Assembly: GCA_030835385.1 (NCBI GenBank)
Contig: JAURPI010000005.1
Location: 1 to 64,000, forward strand
DNA: 64,000 nt
DNA from: Alphaproteobacteria bacterium
GTDB lineage: Bacteria; Pseudomonadota; Alphaproteobacteria; Rhodospirillales; Rhodospirillaceae
Direction of reading: 5' to 3'
The notes under the pieces are model-generated. The model was not told where the DNA came from, searched no databases, and was given only the letters and a program-made list of their open reading frames with translations. Shown piece after piece: positions 10,646-19,759 of the stretch (within the stretch, counting starts at the first letter, position 1; every line of letters starts with the position of its first letter). The position numbers and the translations under genes were made by a program.

Positions 10646-11968
10646 GTGACCGCTACCGGCCAATACTCCGATCCCGCGGCTACTGCGAAAGCAAAGACCC
10701 GCGTAGTTGTTCTTTATCCTGATCTGCGGCAACGACCGGCCGCGGATGAAACGCGCGCGCGCGTCGAAGAAGCCTGTGGACTGGCGGCGGCGATTGATCT
10801 CGACGTCGTTCATGCGGAACATATTTCTGTTTCGCGTCCGCGCCCGTCGACATTGTTTGGCAAAGGCGTGGTTGAACGCTTCGAAGCGTTGATTAAAGCC
10901 TTGGAGGCAGACCTTGTTGTCGTTGATCACAGTTTATCCCCGGGCCAGCAGCGCAATTTAGAGCGGGCCTGGAAATCAAAGGTTATCGACCGGACTGGTC
11001 TCATTCTGGAAATCTTCGGTGAACGAGCGCGAACTCGAGAAGGGATGCTGCAAGTTGAATTGGCGCATCTCACCTACCAAAAGAGCCGGCTTGTCCGAAG
11101 CTGGACTCACTTGGAGCGGCAAAGAGGCGGCGCGGGTTTTCTTGGTGGTCCAGGGGAATCCCAAATCGAAATTGACCGCCGCTTGATTGCAGACCGCATT
11201 ACACGTCTTAAAAAAGAATTGGATAAGGTCGTGCGCACCCGCGACCTGCATCGTGCCGCTCGCAAACGGGTGCCGTATCCCATTATCGCGCTAGTCGGTT
11301 ACACCAACGCTGGAAAGTCCACGCTGTTCAATTATTTGACGGAATCTGCTGTGCATGCACAGGACCAGTTGTTTGCAACCTTGGATCCCACCATGCGTGC
11401 TCTCGAGCTTCCGTCTGGTCGTAGGGTGATTCTCTCTGACACGGTTGGATTTGTCTCAGACCTTCCGCACGAGTTGGTTGCTGCCTTTCGAGCTACGCTA
11501 GAAGAAGTGATTGAAGCGGATGTCATCATCCATGTGCGCGACATTTCTCATGCGGAAACTGAAGATCAGAAGCGCGATGTAGAGGAGGTGCTTTCTCGGA
11601 TGGATATTGAATCCAGCGACAGGCACCCCATTCTAGAAGCCTTGAATAAGGTTGATCTACTCGATGGCTCGTCACGAGGGTTGATGCATGACCCAACGGC
11701 AAGTGATGCAGCCGCGTTACCCGTGTCGGGATTAACCGGTGATGGCACCGCGGAGCTCATTGCCCATGTCGAGCGGCTCATTTCTATCGGACGCCGCGAG
11801 CTTGGCGTAGCGGTCCCCGTGGAAGACGGTAAAACTTTGGCCTGGCTCTATCGCAAGGGTGAGGTTGTTGCGCGGGAAGATGGAGACAGTGAAACAAAGG
11901 TCACGGTGTTTCTCGACCCTGCCGATGCGGATCGCCTGTCTGCAAATGAGTCAGTCCGGCTGTTGTGA
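10646..11968 (+). CDS. hflX: GTPase HflX
   Basis: GGAGFLGGPGESQIEIDRRLI, GYTNAGKSTLFN, DTVGFVSDLPHELVAAFRATLEE; GTG start. Confidence 0.96.
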   Translation: MTATGQYSDPAATAKAKTRVVVLYPDLRQRPAADETRARVEEACGLAAAIDLDVVHAEHISVSRPRPSTLFGKGVVERFEALIKALEADLVVVDHSLSPGQQRNLERAWKSKVIDRTGLILEIFGERARTREGMLQVELAHLTYQKSRLVRSWTHLERQRGGAGFLGGPGESQIEIDRRLIADRITRLKKELDKVVRTRDLHRAARKRVPYPIIALVGYTNAGKSTLFNYLTESAVHAQDQLFATLDPTMRALELPSGRRVILSDTVGFVSDLPHELVAAFRATLEEVIEADVIIHVRDISHAETEDQKRDVEEVLSRMDIESSDRHPILEALNKVDLLDGSSRGLMHDPTASDAAALPVSGLTGDGTAELIAHVERLISIGRRELGVAVPVEDGKTLAWLYRKGEVVAREDGDSETKVTVFLDPADADRLSANESVRLL

Positions 11969-12156
11969 CTCCGTCTACCTATTCCCCCGCACTAATCCGC
12001 GACGTTGAAGAGCTAATTCAGGCGGTTTCCAAAACCACGATTTTTTTTAGGTACCAAAGTCTCGCTAATAACGAGATCCGCACCAAAAGTGGGCCTGGTG
12101 CTCTTGTCACCATTGCCAATGAAGAAGCCGAAAGTGCCTTGGCTGATGACTCTTAA
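11965..12156 (+). pseudogene. N-terminal remnant of an inositol monophosphatase family protein
   Basis: 63 aa ORF overlapping the hflX stop: RDVEELIQAVSKTTIFFRYQSLANNEIRTKSGPGALVTIANEEAESAL resembles the IMPase N-terminus; terminates before the catalytic motifs and the following DNA is an oppositely oriented gene. Confidence 0.7.
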
Positions 12157-12165
12157 GTCTAGAGG

Positions 12166-12462
12166 CTAGGCGCCTGGACCCGTCGTCGCCAGCTGTCTAT
12201 CCAATTGCAGTGACATTTTCGGCGCCTTTTGCCGGAACGAGTTCACCTTCCAATCATACATCACGTAGCCGGGCATTGGGGCTGGGAGAACAGACATGGC
12301 GTTGTGACTCAGCACCGGGGCGTCGGTGACGATGCGCAGTAAGCCGTCGGTTTTGGTAATGCGTATTTCAGAACCGAATTTGTATGGCGCCCAACATGAG
12401 GCGAGGGGTAGCGCGACCAGAAGGCCAATCAAAGCTCGAGAAATTCGCTTTGTGTTTTTCAT
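12166..12462 (-). CDS. Small putative lipoprotein of unknown function
   Basis: MKNTKRISRALIGLLVALPLASCWAPYKFG: signal peptide with lipobox-like LASC; RBS-proximal to mazG. Confidence 0.6.
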   Translation of the reverse strand: MKNTKRISRALIGLLVALPLASCWAPYKFGSEIRITKTDGLLRIVTDAPVLSHNAMSVLPAPMPGYVMYDWKVNSFRQKAPKMSLQLDRQLATTGPGA

Positions 12463-13274
12463 GGGGCGTCTACTTCTGCCTCAGTTTTTGCCTGCTGCCA
12501 AAGGTCTTCCAACTCGTCTAAACTGGCGTCCTGCGGTGCTCGTCTCTCTTTTGCTAGCATGCGCTCAATATAACGAAAGCGCTGCTCGAACTTGAGATTG
12601 GTTTGGCGCAAAGCAGACCCGGGCTCAACCTTGATCTTTCTTGCCAAGTTGACCACTGCGAATAGCAAGTCACCTAATTCATCTTCAATACGGTCAGAGT
12701 CTGAGCCAGCCGTCAATTCGGCTTCCAACTCCCCAATTTCCTCTCGAATTTTATCAAACACGGGCGCAGTCTCCGGCCAATCAAAGCCGACCCGCGCCGC
12801 GCGCTTCTGCAACTTCTCAGCCCGTTTCATGGCGGGCAGGGCGGTTGGAACGTCATCAAGCACACTTGGCAGCGCATTGGGTTTTTGCTTCTCAGCCCGT
12901 TCGCTGGCTTTTATTGCCTCCCAATTCGCTGTCTGGGCGTCTGATCCCTTAATCACCGCGTCGCCAAAGACATGAGGGTGTCGCCGGATCATCTTAGCTG
13001 TGATAGCGTCTGTGACGTCGCCGAAATCAAACCAGTTTTCTTCTTCTGCCATGCGGGCGTGGTAGACCACCTGCAGGAGCAAATCCCCCAACTCGTCTTT
13101 CAGCGCGGCCATATCATTGCGGGAGATGGCATCGGCCACTTCATAGGCTTCTTCAATTGTATAGGGGGCTATGGATTTGAAGTCCTGCTCGATGTCCCAG
13201 GGGCAGCCGGTGTCAGGATCGCGCAACTGCGCCATAATATCCAATAAAGCCGCCAATGTGTGCTGTTTCGCCAT
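12459..13274 (-). CDS. mazG: Nucleoside triphosphate pyrophosphohydrolase MazG
   Basis: MAKQHTLAALLDIMAQLRDPDTGCPWDIEQDFKSIAPYTIEEAYEVADAI...; ORF extends to 13490 but MazG homology begins at the ATG at 13274. Confidence 0.93.
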   Translation of the reverse strand: MAKQHTLAALLDIMAQLRDPDTGCPWDIEQDFKSIAPYTIEEAYEVADAISRNDMAALKDELGDLLLQVVYHARMAEEENWFDFGDVTDAITAKMIRRHPHVFGDAVIKGSDAQTANWEAIKASERAEKQKPNALPSVLDDVPTALPAMKRAEKLQKRAARVGFDWPETAPVFDKIREEIGELEAELTAGSDSDRIEDELGDLLFAVVNLARKIKVEPGSALRQTNLKFEQRFRYIERMLAKERRAPQDASLDELEDLWQQAKTEAEVDAP

Positions 13275-13643
13275 GGCCAACGGCTTAGCGCGCCTGGGCT
13301 TTGCAATCAACCAGAGGCCCCAAGACTGGTCGATTTTGTAGCAATCAGGCGTGATCAGTAGCAGCGTACCGCGCAGTGAAGCTTGCCTGAATCGACCTTG
13401 GAATACTGGCGCGGGAAGCTTCCCGGGCGATAGCGGCGACACGGATCGTGGCACGGCCGGAAACGGCGCGACCTCGGCAGGAGCCGGCAACCCCGGCCGC
13501 GGGGTGATCTTCTGAAGTTCCGCCTGTCTGCCGCAAAATTTTCAGGCACTTTCGCCTTTCGAGCGCGAGCGCGCCGGCCCTTGAGATTAACCTTTGAGAA
13601 GCGCAGAATTGCAACACAAAGCGTAACTAGGGAGGGCAGCGTC

Positions 13644-14060
13644 ATGGCTGACTCAAATTCGAAACGAAAGTCCTATACGGCGGACTTCATTAAATCAGAT
13701 ACCGACGAAGCGGTGTTTCTTGGCAATCCGCTGATGGACGACATGATGACGTCGATTATCGCTCTTGGGGCCGAGGTGTGGGCCAACCGTCGGCGCACCC
13801 GAATCATTGAATTGCTGATGGAAAAGGAAGGCGCGGTCACCCGTGAGATGATCGAGGCCTATGTGCCGACCGAGGACGAAGAGGCAGAAATGCGCGATGA
13901 GCGCGATGCTTTTATTCAATTGACCTACGGGCATATCGCGCGGACCGGCGAAGACCAAACCGCGCTCGATGGCAGTGCCAAAACAAACCCTGGCAAAGCC
14001 TCGGCCAACGAAACTGACGACGACATGACCGGCGATGCCGGTATGGGAATGGGAGGCTGA
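13644..14060 (+). CDS. Conserved-looking small protein of unknown function
   Basis: MADSNSKRKSYTADFIKSDTDEAVFLGNPLMDDMMTSIIALGAEVWANRRRTRIIELLMEKEGAVTREMIEAYVPTEDEEAE; GGAGG-like RBS before ATG 13644; stop is 3 bp before the next CDS. Confidence 0.7.
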   Translation: MADSNSKRKSYTADFIKSDTDEAVFLGNPLMDDMMTSIIALGAEVWANRRRTRIIELLMEKEGAVTREMIEAYVPTEDEEAEMRDERDAFIQLTYGHIARTGEDQTALDGSAKTNPGKASANETDDDMTGDAGMGMGG

Positions 14061-14062
14061 CC

Positions 14063-15262
14063 ATGATGAACAGACGGACTCTATTTGGAGCCTCAGCGGC
14101 CACGGCTTCTTTTGTCGGCGCTTTGTTCGGCAGCAAGAAAGCCTCAACAGCGACAACGACCTCTTCCAAATTTTCATCTGCTGATGTGGAACCCCGTGGC
14201 TCTAAGGGCCGCCTCGAACGGCTGCCGCGCCAGCACCTAGAAGCGCAACATGATTTCATCACCGGATTTCGTGTGTTCGCCAATCGCGACATGACCAGCG
14301 CCGCGCGGCGACGCATTGCCAAGATTATGCGGGCCAAGGGCATCGACCCCACCAAGCGTCTCTCTTATAAAGAAGTGCTAGGTCATGTTGGTGGTGACCC
14401 ACTCGTGGCGGCAAGTGCGCGCATGTGGCTTAGCGCCCAGCAAATTAATTGGAAAACCCTGTACGACGAATTTCATGGCAATGCCAACGCGTATCTTGCC
14501 GAAATGGAAGCAACCGACAATGCAGGTCCGGGCACGTTAGAACTCAATCCGGATATGTATATTCCAGAATATTTAACCCATGAAATTCACATTCAACCCG
14601 GTGGCTACGTCGGGGATGAATTTGCTGGTCACATTTATCACTACGGCACCAATAACTTCTTTGAAGGCCGTAATGATCAAGACGAGTTGCATATCGGTCT
14701 TGCCACAGCCATGCCCGAGCCAGAGGACGGCAAGGTGGTACGGGTGCTTGATCAAGGGTGCAGCTGTGGCCAGTTGAGTGTGGCGCTCAAGGAACGATTC
14801 CCAGACGCCGAGGTGTGGGGCATCGATGTTGGTGGGCCAATGGTCCGCTATGCCCACATGCGGGCAGTCGACATTGGCATTGACGTGAACTTCGCACAGC
14901 GCCTGGCTGAGGACTCTAAGTTCCCAGACAACCATTTTGACATTGCCACCAACAACATCATGTTCCACGAGGTGACAACCGAAGCGGCGCATGAAATTCT
15001 CGCGGAGTCCTTCCGGGTGTTACGTCCGGGTGGGGTGTATTACCCAATCGATTTCTATACCGGGAATCCGGCACCGAAAGGTGTGTTTAGTACCTTCCGG
15101 CAATGGTGGGACAGCCGCTGGAATGGCGAGCCCTGGCGATTAGACTATGCCAAGTTCGATATGGCGGCGGCGATGCGCAAGGCTGGATTCATAGTCAATG
15201 AAAACGGTCCGCCGAGCCGACGCGGCGCAAGACGTAATATTTTAGGAACGAAACCGACCTAA
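14063..15262 (+). CDS. Class I SAM-dependent methyltransferase with twin-arginine-like leader
   Basis: MMNRRTLFGASAATASFVGALFG leader; VLDQGCSCGQLSVALKERFPDAEVWGIDVG motif I region; same family as 56288 and 57415. Confidence 0.85.
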   Translation: MMNRRTLFGASAATASFVGALFGSKKASTATTTSSKFSSADVEPRGSKGRLERLPRQHLEAQHDFITGFRVFANRDMTSAARRRIAKIMRAKGIDPTKRLSYKEVLGHVGGDPLVAASARMWLSAQQINWKTLYDEFHGNANAYLAEMEATDNAGPGTLELNPDMYIPEYLTHEIHIQPGGYVGDEFAGHIYHYGTNNFFEGRNDQDELHIGLATAMPEPEDGKVVRVLDQGCSCGQLSVALKERFPDAEVWGIDVGGPMVRYAHMRAVDIGIDVNFAQRLAEDSKFPDNHFDIATNNIMFHEVTTEAAHEILAESFRVLRPGGVYYPIDFYTGNPAPKGVFSTFRQWWDSRWNGEPWRLDYAKFDMAAAMRKAGFIVNENGPPSRRGARRNILGTKPT

Positions 15263-15401
15263 TAGCCCTCATTTGCGCGCGTAGTAGTTACCCGTTGTTA
15301 CCCAGAAAGCCTGCATTTCTGGGGTTTCCTCGGGTATACAGGAGTGGCCTCTGAAGAGTATTTGTCAGAGGAGTTTTGGACTGCCGATTGGACTTTTATA
15401 G

Positions 15402-16460
15402 ATGCCACTAAACAAGACATGGATATCTCTGCTCGTTGTCGGAGTGATTGGCGTCACGGCGATCTACCTGTGGCAAGATGATGCCGCCGCGCCGGCCAGT
15501 GCGGATATTCAAACCACTAAAGTCAGCCGGGAAACACTGACCCGGGAAGTGATCGCAACCGGAGTCATTCGACCGGTCGTTGGCGCTGAAATTAACGTCG
15601 GCTCGCGGGTATCAGGCATTGTTCAAAACCTACCGGTCAAGGTGGGGGATCGTGTAGAAGCCGGTGAGCTTCTCGCCCAATTAGATCCAACACCGTTTGA
15701 AGCCCTGGTTCAGCAAGCCACCGCAGATGTGGATTTATCCAAAGCGGAATTGGCGTTGGCCGAAAGTAATTTGGCCCGCAAACAGAATTTGGCAGCAGAG
15801 GGCTTCAGTCCGGAAGCGGATTTGCAGCAGGCTATTCGGGATATCAATGTGGCGCGGGCAAAACTGGCGCTCAACGACGCCAAGCTAAGATCCGCTGAGA
15901 TTGATTTAGGGTACACGCGCATCACCGCGCCGATCAAAGGTGTAATCGCCGATGTGACGACGCGGGAAGGGGAGACAGTTGCGGCCAGCTTCTCTGCGCC
16001 CAAGTTTGTATCGATCGTTGATCTTGATCGTCTTGAAGTTCAGGCCTTTGTTGATGAGACAGATATCGGTCGCGTGTTTGTCGGCCAGAATGCGCGTTTT
16101 GAAGTGGACACTTATTCGGATCGGGATTTCCAAGCCAAGGTAACGGCCATCAACCCTAAGGCGGAACTCCAGAACAGCGTGGTCAATTATATCGTCGTGC
16201 TCGACTTTGAAGGACAAGAGGGCAGCATCTTGCGTCCAGAAATGACAGCCCATGTGCGGCTACAGCTAGAGGAACGTAACAATGTTCTTACAGCTCCGCG
16301 CAGTGCCTTGCGCCGACAAAATGGGCGGCAAATGATTGTGGTTCAACGCGACGGAGATTGGACCACTCAGCCGGTCCGTATAGGATGGCGAACAGATCAA
16401 AAAGTTGAGATTGTAGATGGCGTGACGGAAGGCGATGTCATTCAACTTAATCCAAGTTAA
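15402..16460 (+). CDS. MacA/HlyD-type periplasmic adaptor (RND/ABC membrane fusion protein)
   Basis: N-terminal TM, GSRVSGIVQNLPVKVGDRVEAGELLAQLDPTPFE lipoyl/barrel-sandwich motif, TRITAPIKGVIADVTTREGE. Confidence 0.9.
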   Translation: MPLNKTWISLLVVGVIGVTAIYLWQDDAAAPASADIQTTKVSRETLTREVIATGVIRPVVGAEINVGSRVSGIVQNLPVKVGDRVEAGELLAQLDPTPFEALVQQATADVDLSKAELALAESNLARKQNLAAEGFSPEADLQQAIRDINVARAKLALNDAKLRSAEIDLGYTRITAPIKGVIADVTTREGETVAASFSAPKFVSIVDLDRLEVQAFVDETDIGRVFVGQNARFEVDTYSDRDFQAKVTAINPKAELQNSVVNYIVVLDFEGQEGSILRPEMTAHVRLQLEERNNVLTAPRSALRRQNGRQMIVVQRDGDWTTQPVRIGWRTDQKVEIVDGVTEGDVIQLNPS

Positions 16461-16487
16461 TCGCCCTCGGGGGAAAAGGAGCGACCA

Positions 16488-17210
16488 GTGATTCAGTTAA
16501 AGGGGATTTGCAAATCCTATCCGCGGCCAGATGAAGGTCCGCTTGAAGTCTTGCGCAACATTGAGCTGAATATCTACGAAGGCGATTACATTGCCATTGT
16601 TGGTCCATCAGGCTCGGGCAAGTCAACATTGATGAATATTCTCGGGCTGCTCGATCATGCGGACAGTGGTGAGTATGTGATGGATGGTGAGAATGTCGCA
16701 GGTTTATCGCCTGCGAAACTCGCCAAGCTGCGGAACGAAAAAATCGGGTTTGTGTTTCAGCAATTTCATTTGCTGCCTCGGACGACCGCGATAGAAAACG
16801 TCGAAATTCCATTGATTTACTCCAACGCCGACAACCCGGAAGAGCGGGCCATAGAGGCTCTTAAGAATGTTGGGCTTGAGGAGCGTTTGAAGCATATGCC
16901 CGAAGAGCTTTCTGGTGGACAGCAGCAGAGAGTCGCCATTGCGCGGGCGTTGGTTACAGACCCGCAGCTGATCCTCGCTGATGAACCGACCGGGAATTTA
17001 GATAAGGCTTCGGGTGAAGGCCTGATGGATTTACTTCAAAATTTAAATGAGGACGGCCGGACCATCGTGGTGATTACCCATGATGAGAATCTGGCCAAGC
17101 GGGCGAAACGGACGGTGCGTATCGATGATGGCCGTCTCAGTGAATTGCGTGATGTTACCCCGGACTCAAGTGGGAGTTCTGGCGAAACCCAAATGGGAGA
17201 TGTGGCATGA
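16488..17210 (+). CDS. MacB/LolD-type ABC transporter ATP-binding protein
   Basis: Walker [25 protein letters not shown], Walker [13 protein letters not shown]. Confidence 0.95.
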   Translation: MIQLKGICKSYPRPDEGPLEVLRNIELNIYEGDYIAIVGPSGSGKSTLMNILGLLDHADSGEYVMDGENVAGLSPAKLAKLRNEKIGFVFQQFHLLPRTTAIENVEIPLIYSNADNPEERAIEALKNVGLEERLKHMPEELSGGQQQRVAIARALVTDPQLILADEPTGNLDKASGEGLMDLLQNLNEDGRTIVVITHDENLAKRAKRTVRIDDGRLSELRDVTPDSSGSSGETQMGDVA

Positions 17211-18418
17211 ACACGAAACTTCTATTCGCAGGTAGCGCGCGCATGATGATGCGCTACAAAATGCGGACTTTCTTTATGGCAATTGGTATTGTGGTTGGCG
17301 TGACCGCGCTGGTCTTTATGCGGGCCATGGGTGTTGGCGCCGAGCAGGCGATGATGGATACGGTCAACAAAACCTTCTCTACGGCAACGATCAACTTGGT
17401 TGCTGGTGGTGGGCATATGGGGCCGCGGGCTGGCGGGCCGGTGACTTCGCTTAGAGTTGCTGACTTTGATGCCATCGAGAATCAAATTGATGGCGTTGTT
17501 ATAACTGGTGCGATGCAGTGGCTCCCTAGTGAGGATATTCGTTATCAAGGCAATACACGACAAATGAGTATCTACGGATATACGGATCAAACCGAAGCTG
17601 TTTGGCTCCGCGGTGTTGAATATGGTGAGTACTTCACGTCCGAAGATATTGAGTCTGCATCGCGTGTTGCGGTAATCGGACAACGGGCCGCAGAAGCGTT
17701 GTTTGGAGATGAAGACCCTATCGGCAAGCAGATCCAAGCAGGCTCTGTGCCACTTCGAATTAAAGGTGTGCTCGAGTTGCAGGGGATTGATACCCACGGC
17801 GCCGATAAGGATGACGAAATTCATGTGCCCGTGACAACGTTGATGCGTCGTCTGATGAATGTGGACCACGTGTTCGCAGGTCGAGTAATTATTGATGACC
17901 CCGACAACGTGGAAAATGTTGGAGAAGAAATCAAATTACTCATGCGGGAGCGGCATTCTCTAAATGAAGGAGAACCTGACGACGTTGTTGTGATTACGCC
18001 GAATCTTGTTCAGGACATTGTGAGCAACGCGAACCGGGTACTCGGACGGTACCTTCCAGCCGCCGCAGGTGTGGCGTTGTTAGTGGCTGCGATTGTCATT
18101 GCAAACATCATGCTGATTGCGGTGAAGGAGCGGGTACCGGAAATTGGTATTCGCAAAGCGGTTGGCGCTGAAAGCGGTCAGATTAACTTTCAGTTCCTGA
18201 CTGAAACCGTGGTGATTGCGTTGACCTCTGGCTTGTTCGGTATCGGCATCGGGATGATCGCGGCTGTCGCATTTGGAAATTTGAGTGATGTGCCGATGAT
18301 TGTGACGCCAGGGTCCTTGGCTCTTGGACTCGGCGCTGCCGTGTTGGTCGGCATCTTTGCGGGTGTTATGCCAGCACGCCAAGCCTCGGCAATGGATCCA
18401 GTAAACGCATTGCGGTAG
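17207..18418 (+). CDS. MacB-type ABC transporter permease (FtsX domain)
   Basis: MacB periplasmic core + four TM topology, ELIGIRKAVGAE-like EIGIRKAVGAESGQI. Confidence 0.9.
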   Translation: MNTKLLFAGSARMMMRYKMRTFFMAIGIVVGVTALVFMRAMGVGAEQAMMDTVNKTFSTATINLVAGGGHMGPRAGGPVTSLRVADFDAIENQIDGVVITGAMQWLPSEDIRYQGNTRQMSIYGYTDQTEAVWLRGVEYGEYFTSEDIESASRVAVIGQRAAEALFGDEDPIGKQIQAGSVPLRIKGVLELQGIDTHGADKDDEIHVPVTTLMRRLMNVDHVFAGRVIIDDPDNVENVGEEIKLLMRERHSLNEGEPDDVVVITPNLVQDIVSNANRVLGRYLPAAAGVALLVAAIVIANIMLIAVKERVPEIGIRKAVGAESGQINFQFLTETVVIALTSGLFGIGIGMIAAVAFGNLSDVPMIVTPGSLALGLGAAVLVGIFAGVMPARQASAMDPVNALR

Positions 18419-18428
18419 ATCTCCATAA

Positions 18429-19646
18429 ATGAAGTGGCAGAAAAACCTCCGCTTCTCCTTTAGAGCGATCAACCGGTCCCGAGGGCGGGCACTACTGTCT
18501 ATCAGTGGTGTCGCGATCGGTATTACGGCTGTGGCAATTCTCATCGGCGCCGGGGCAGGGGCCGAGCGGGCGTTTCAGAAATCTCTGGAGCAACTCGGTG
18601 AGAATCTTATGGCCGTCAACGCGGCTCGCACAGAGACGGATGCACTGCGCGGCGCGAGCCAGCTCTACCGCACCCTCAAGCTCAATGATTGGGAAGCGAT
18701 TAAGTTTCTTGAAAGCGTTAAGCGTGCAGCTCCCGTTGCCGATGGCGGTCGTACGCTAAAAGTCGGGCGCATTGCGCAGGCCTTTACAGTGCTCGGCACG
18801 ACACCAGAGTTTCAAGAGGCGAAGAAATTTAATCTCGTTGCAGGACGATTCATAGACCAGGACGACATTGATAATAGACATCGTGTTGCCGTCGTCGGCG
18901 CGGACGTGGTGAGCGATTTGTACTTTGGAGAATGGCCGTTAGGAGAGCGGGTGTCCGTTGGTGGCGTGCCGTTCACCATTATCGGTATTCTTAAACGGAA
19001 AGGATTGAACCCGGATGGGACAAGCGATGATGGACAAATCATCGTTCCCGTGACAACTGCGCAACGTCGTGTGTTCAATATTGACTACTTGTCGCGAATC
19101 TTTGTGCAAGCTGTGTCTCAGCCTGCAATTGATGAAGCGAACAAAGATATTACGGCCCTTCTTCGAGATGAGCATGGTTACGGCCAGCCTAACTATACCG
19201 ATGATTTTGAAATCCAAGATCAAGACTCATTGCTGGCTACTCAAGAGCAAATGAAAGGTTCTTTCAGTGAACTGACAGTGGGGCTTGCTGCTTTGACATT
19301 GGGGCTAGGTGGGGTCGGATTGCTTGCCGTGTCATTGTTATCTGTAAGAGAGCGGTATGGCGAAATTGGATTGCGCATCGCCGTTGGGGCCAGGCCACGC
19401 GACATACTGACTCAGTTTCTGACAGAGTCCGTATTGCTGGCTGTGATGGGTGGAATTACGGGTATTCTTGTCGGCGGCGCGTGTATTCTCATTGGCAGCC
19501 AGCTTACCGGATGGAGCATGATTCTAACTTGGGAATCCGCGGCCTATCCGTTCTTAATTTCGCTCGCTATCGCAGTAGTTTTTGGTGCATTTCCTGCGCT
19601 TCGGGCGGCGCGGCTTGATCCAATCGTGGCGTTACGAAGTAAGTAA
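18429..19646 (+). CDS. MacB-type ABC transporter permease (FtsX domain), second copy
   Basis: SISGVAIGITAVAILIGAGAGAERAF, EIGLRIAVGARPRDILTQFLTES. Confidence 0.9.
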   Translation: MKWQKNLRFSFRAINRSRGRALLSISGVAIGITAVAILIGAGAGAERAFQKSLEQLGENLMAVNAARTETDALRGASQLYRTLKLNDWEAIKFLESVKRAAPVADGGRTLKVGRIAQAFTVLGTTPEFQEAKKFNLVAGRFIDQDDIDNRHRVAVVGADVVSDLYFGEWPLGERVSVGGVPFTIIGILKRKGLNPDGTSDDGQIIVPVTTAQRRVFNIDYLSRIFVQAVSQPAIDEANKDITALLRDEHGYGQPNYTDDFEIQDQDSLLATQEQMKGSFSELTVGLAALTLGLGGVGLLAVSLLSVRERYGEIGLRIAVGARPRDILTQFLTESVLLAVMGGITGILVGGACILIGSQLTGWSMILTWESAAYPFLISLAIAVVFGAFPALRAARLDPIVALRSK

Positions 19647-19759
19647 GAAAAGTTGCGCATTAGGTATATTTGAGTCCATTGACTCACCCCTGGGGAGGGC
19701 GCACCGTTAGGAATTAGACGCACAAAAAAGACACCTTCTAAAATAAGGAGAGAGCGACC

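Noticed and set aside
13275-13490. 72-aa N-terminal extension of the MazG ORF and overlapping ORFs at 13345-13645
   Set aside because: GC-rich, low-complexity translation with no recognisable motif; MazG homology starts cleanly at ATG 13274.
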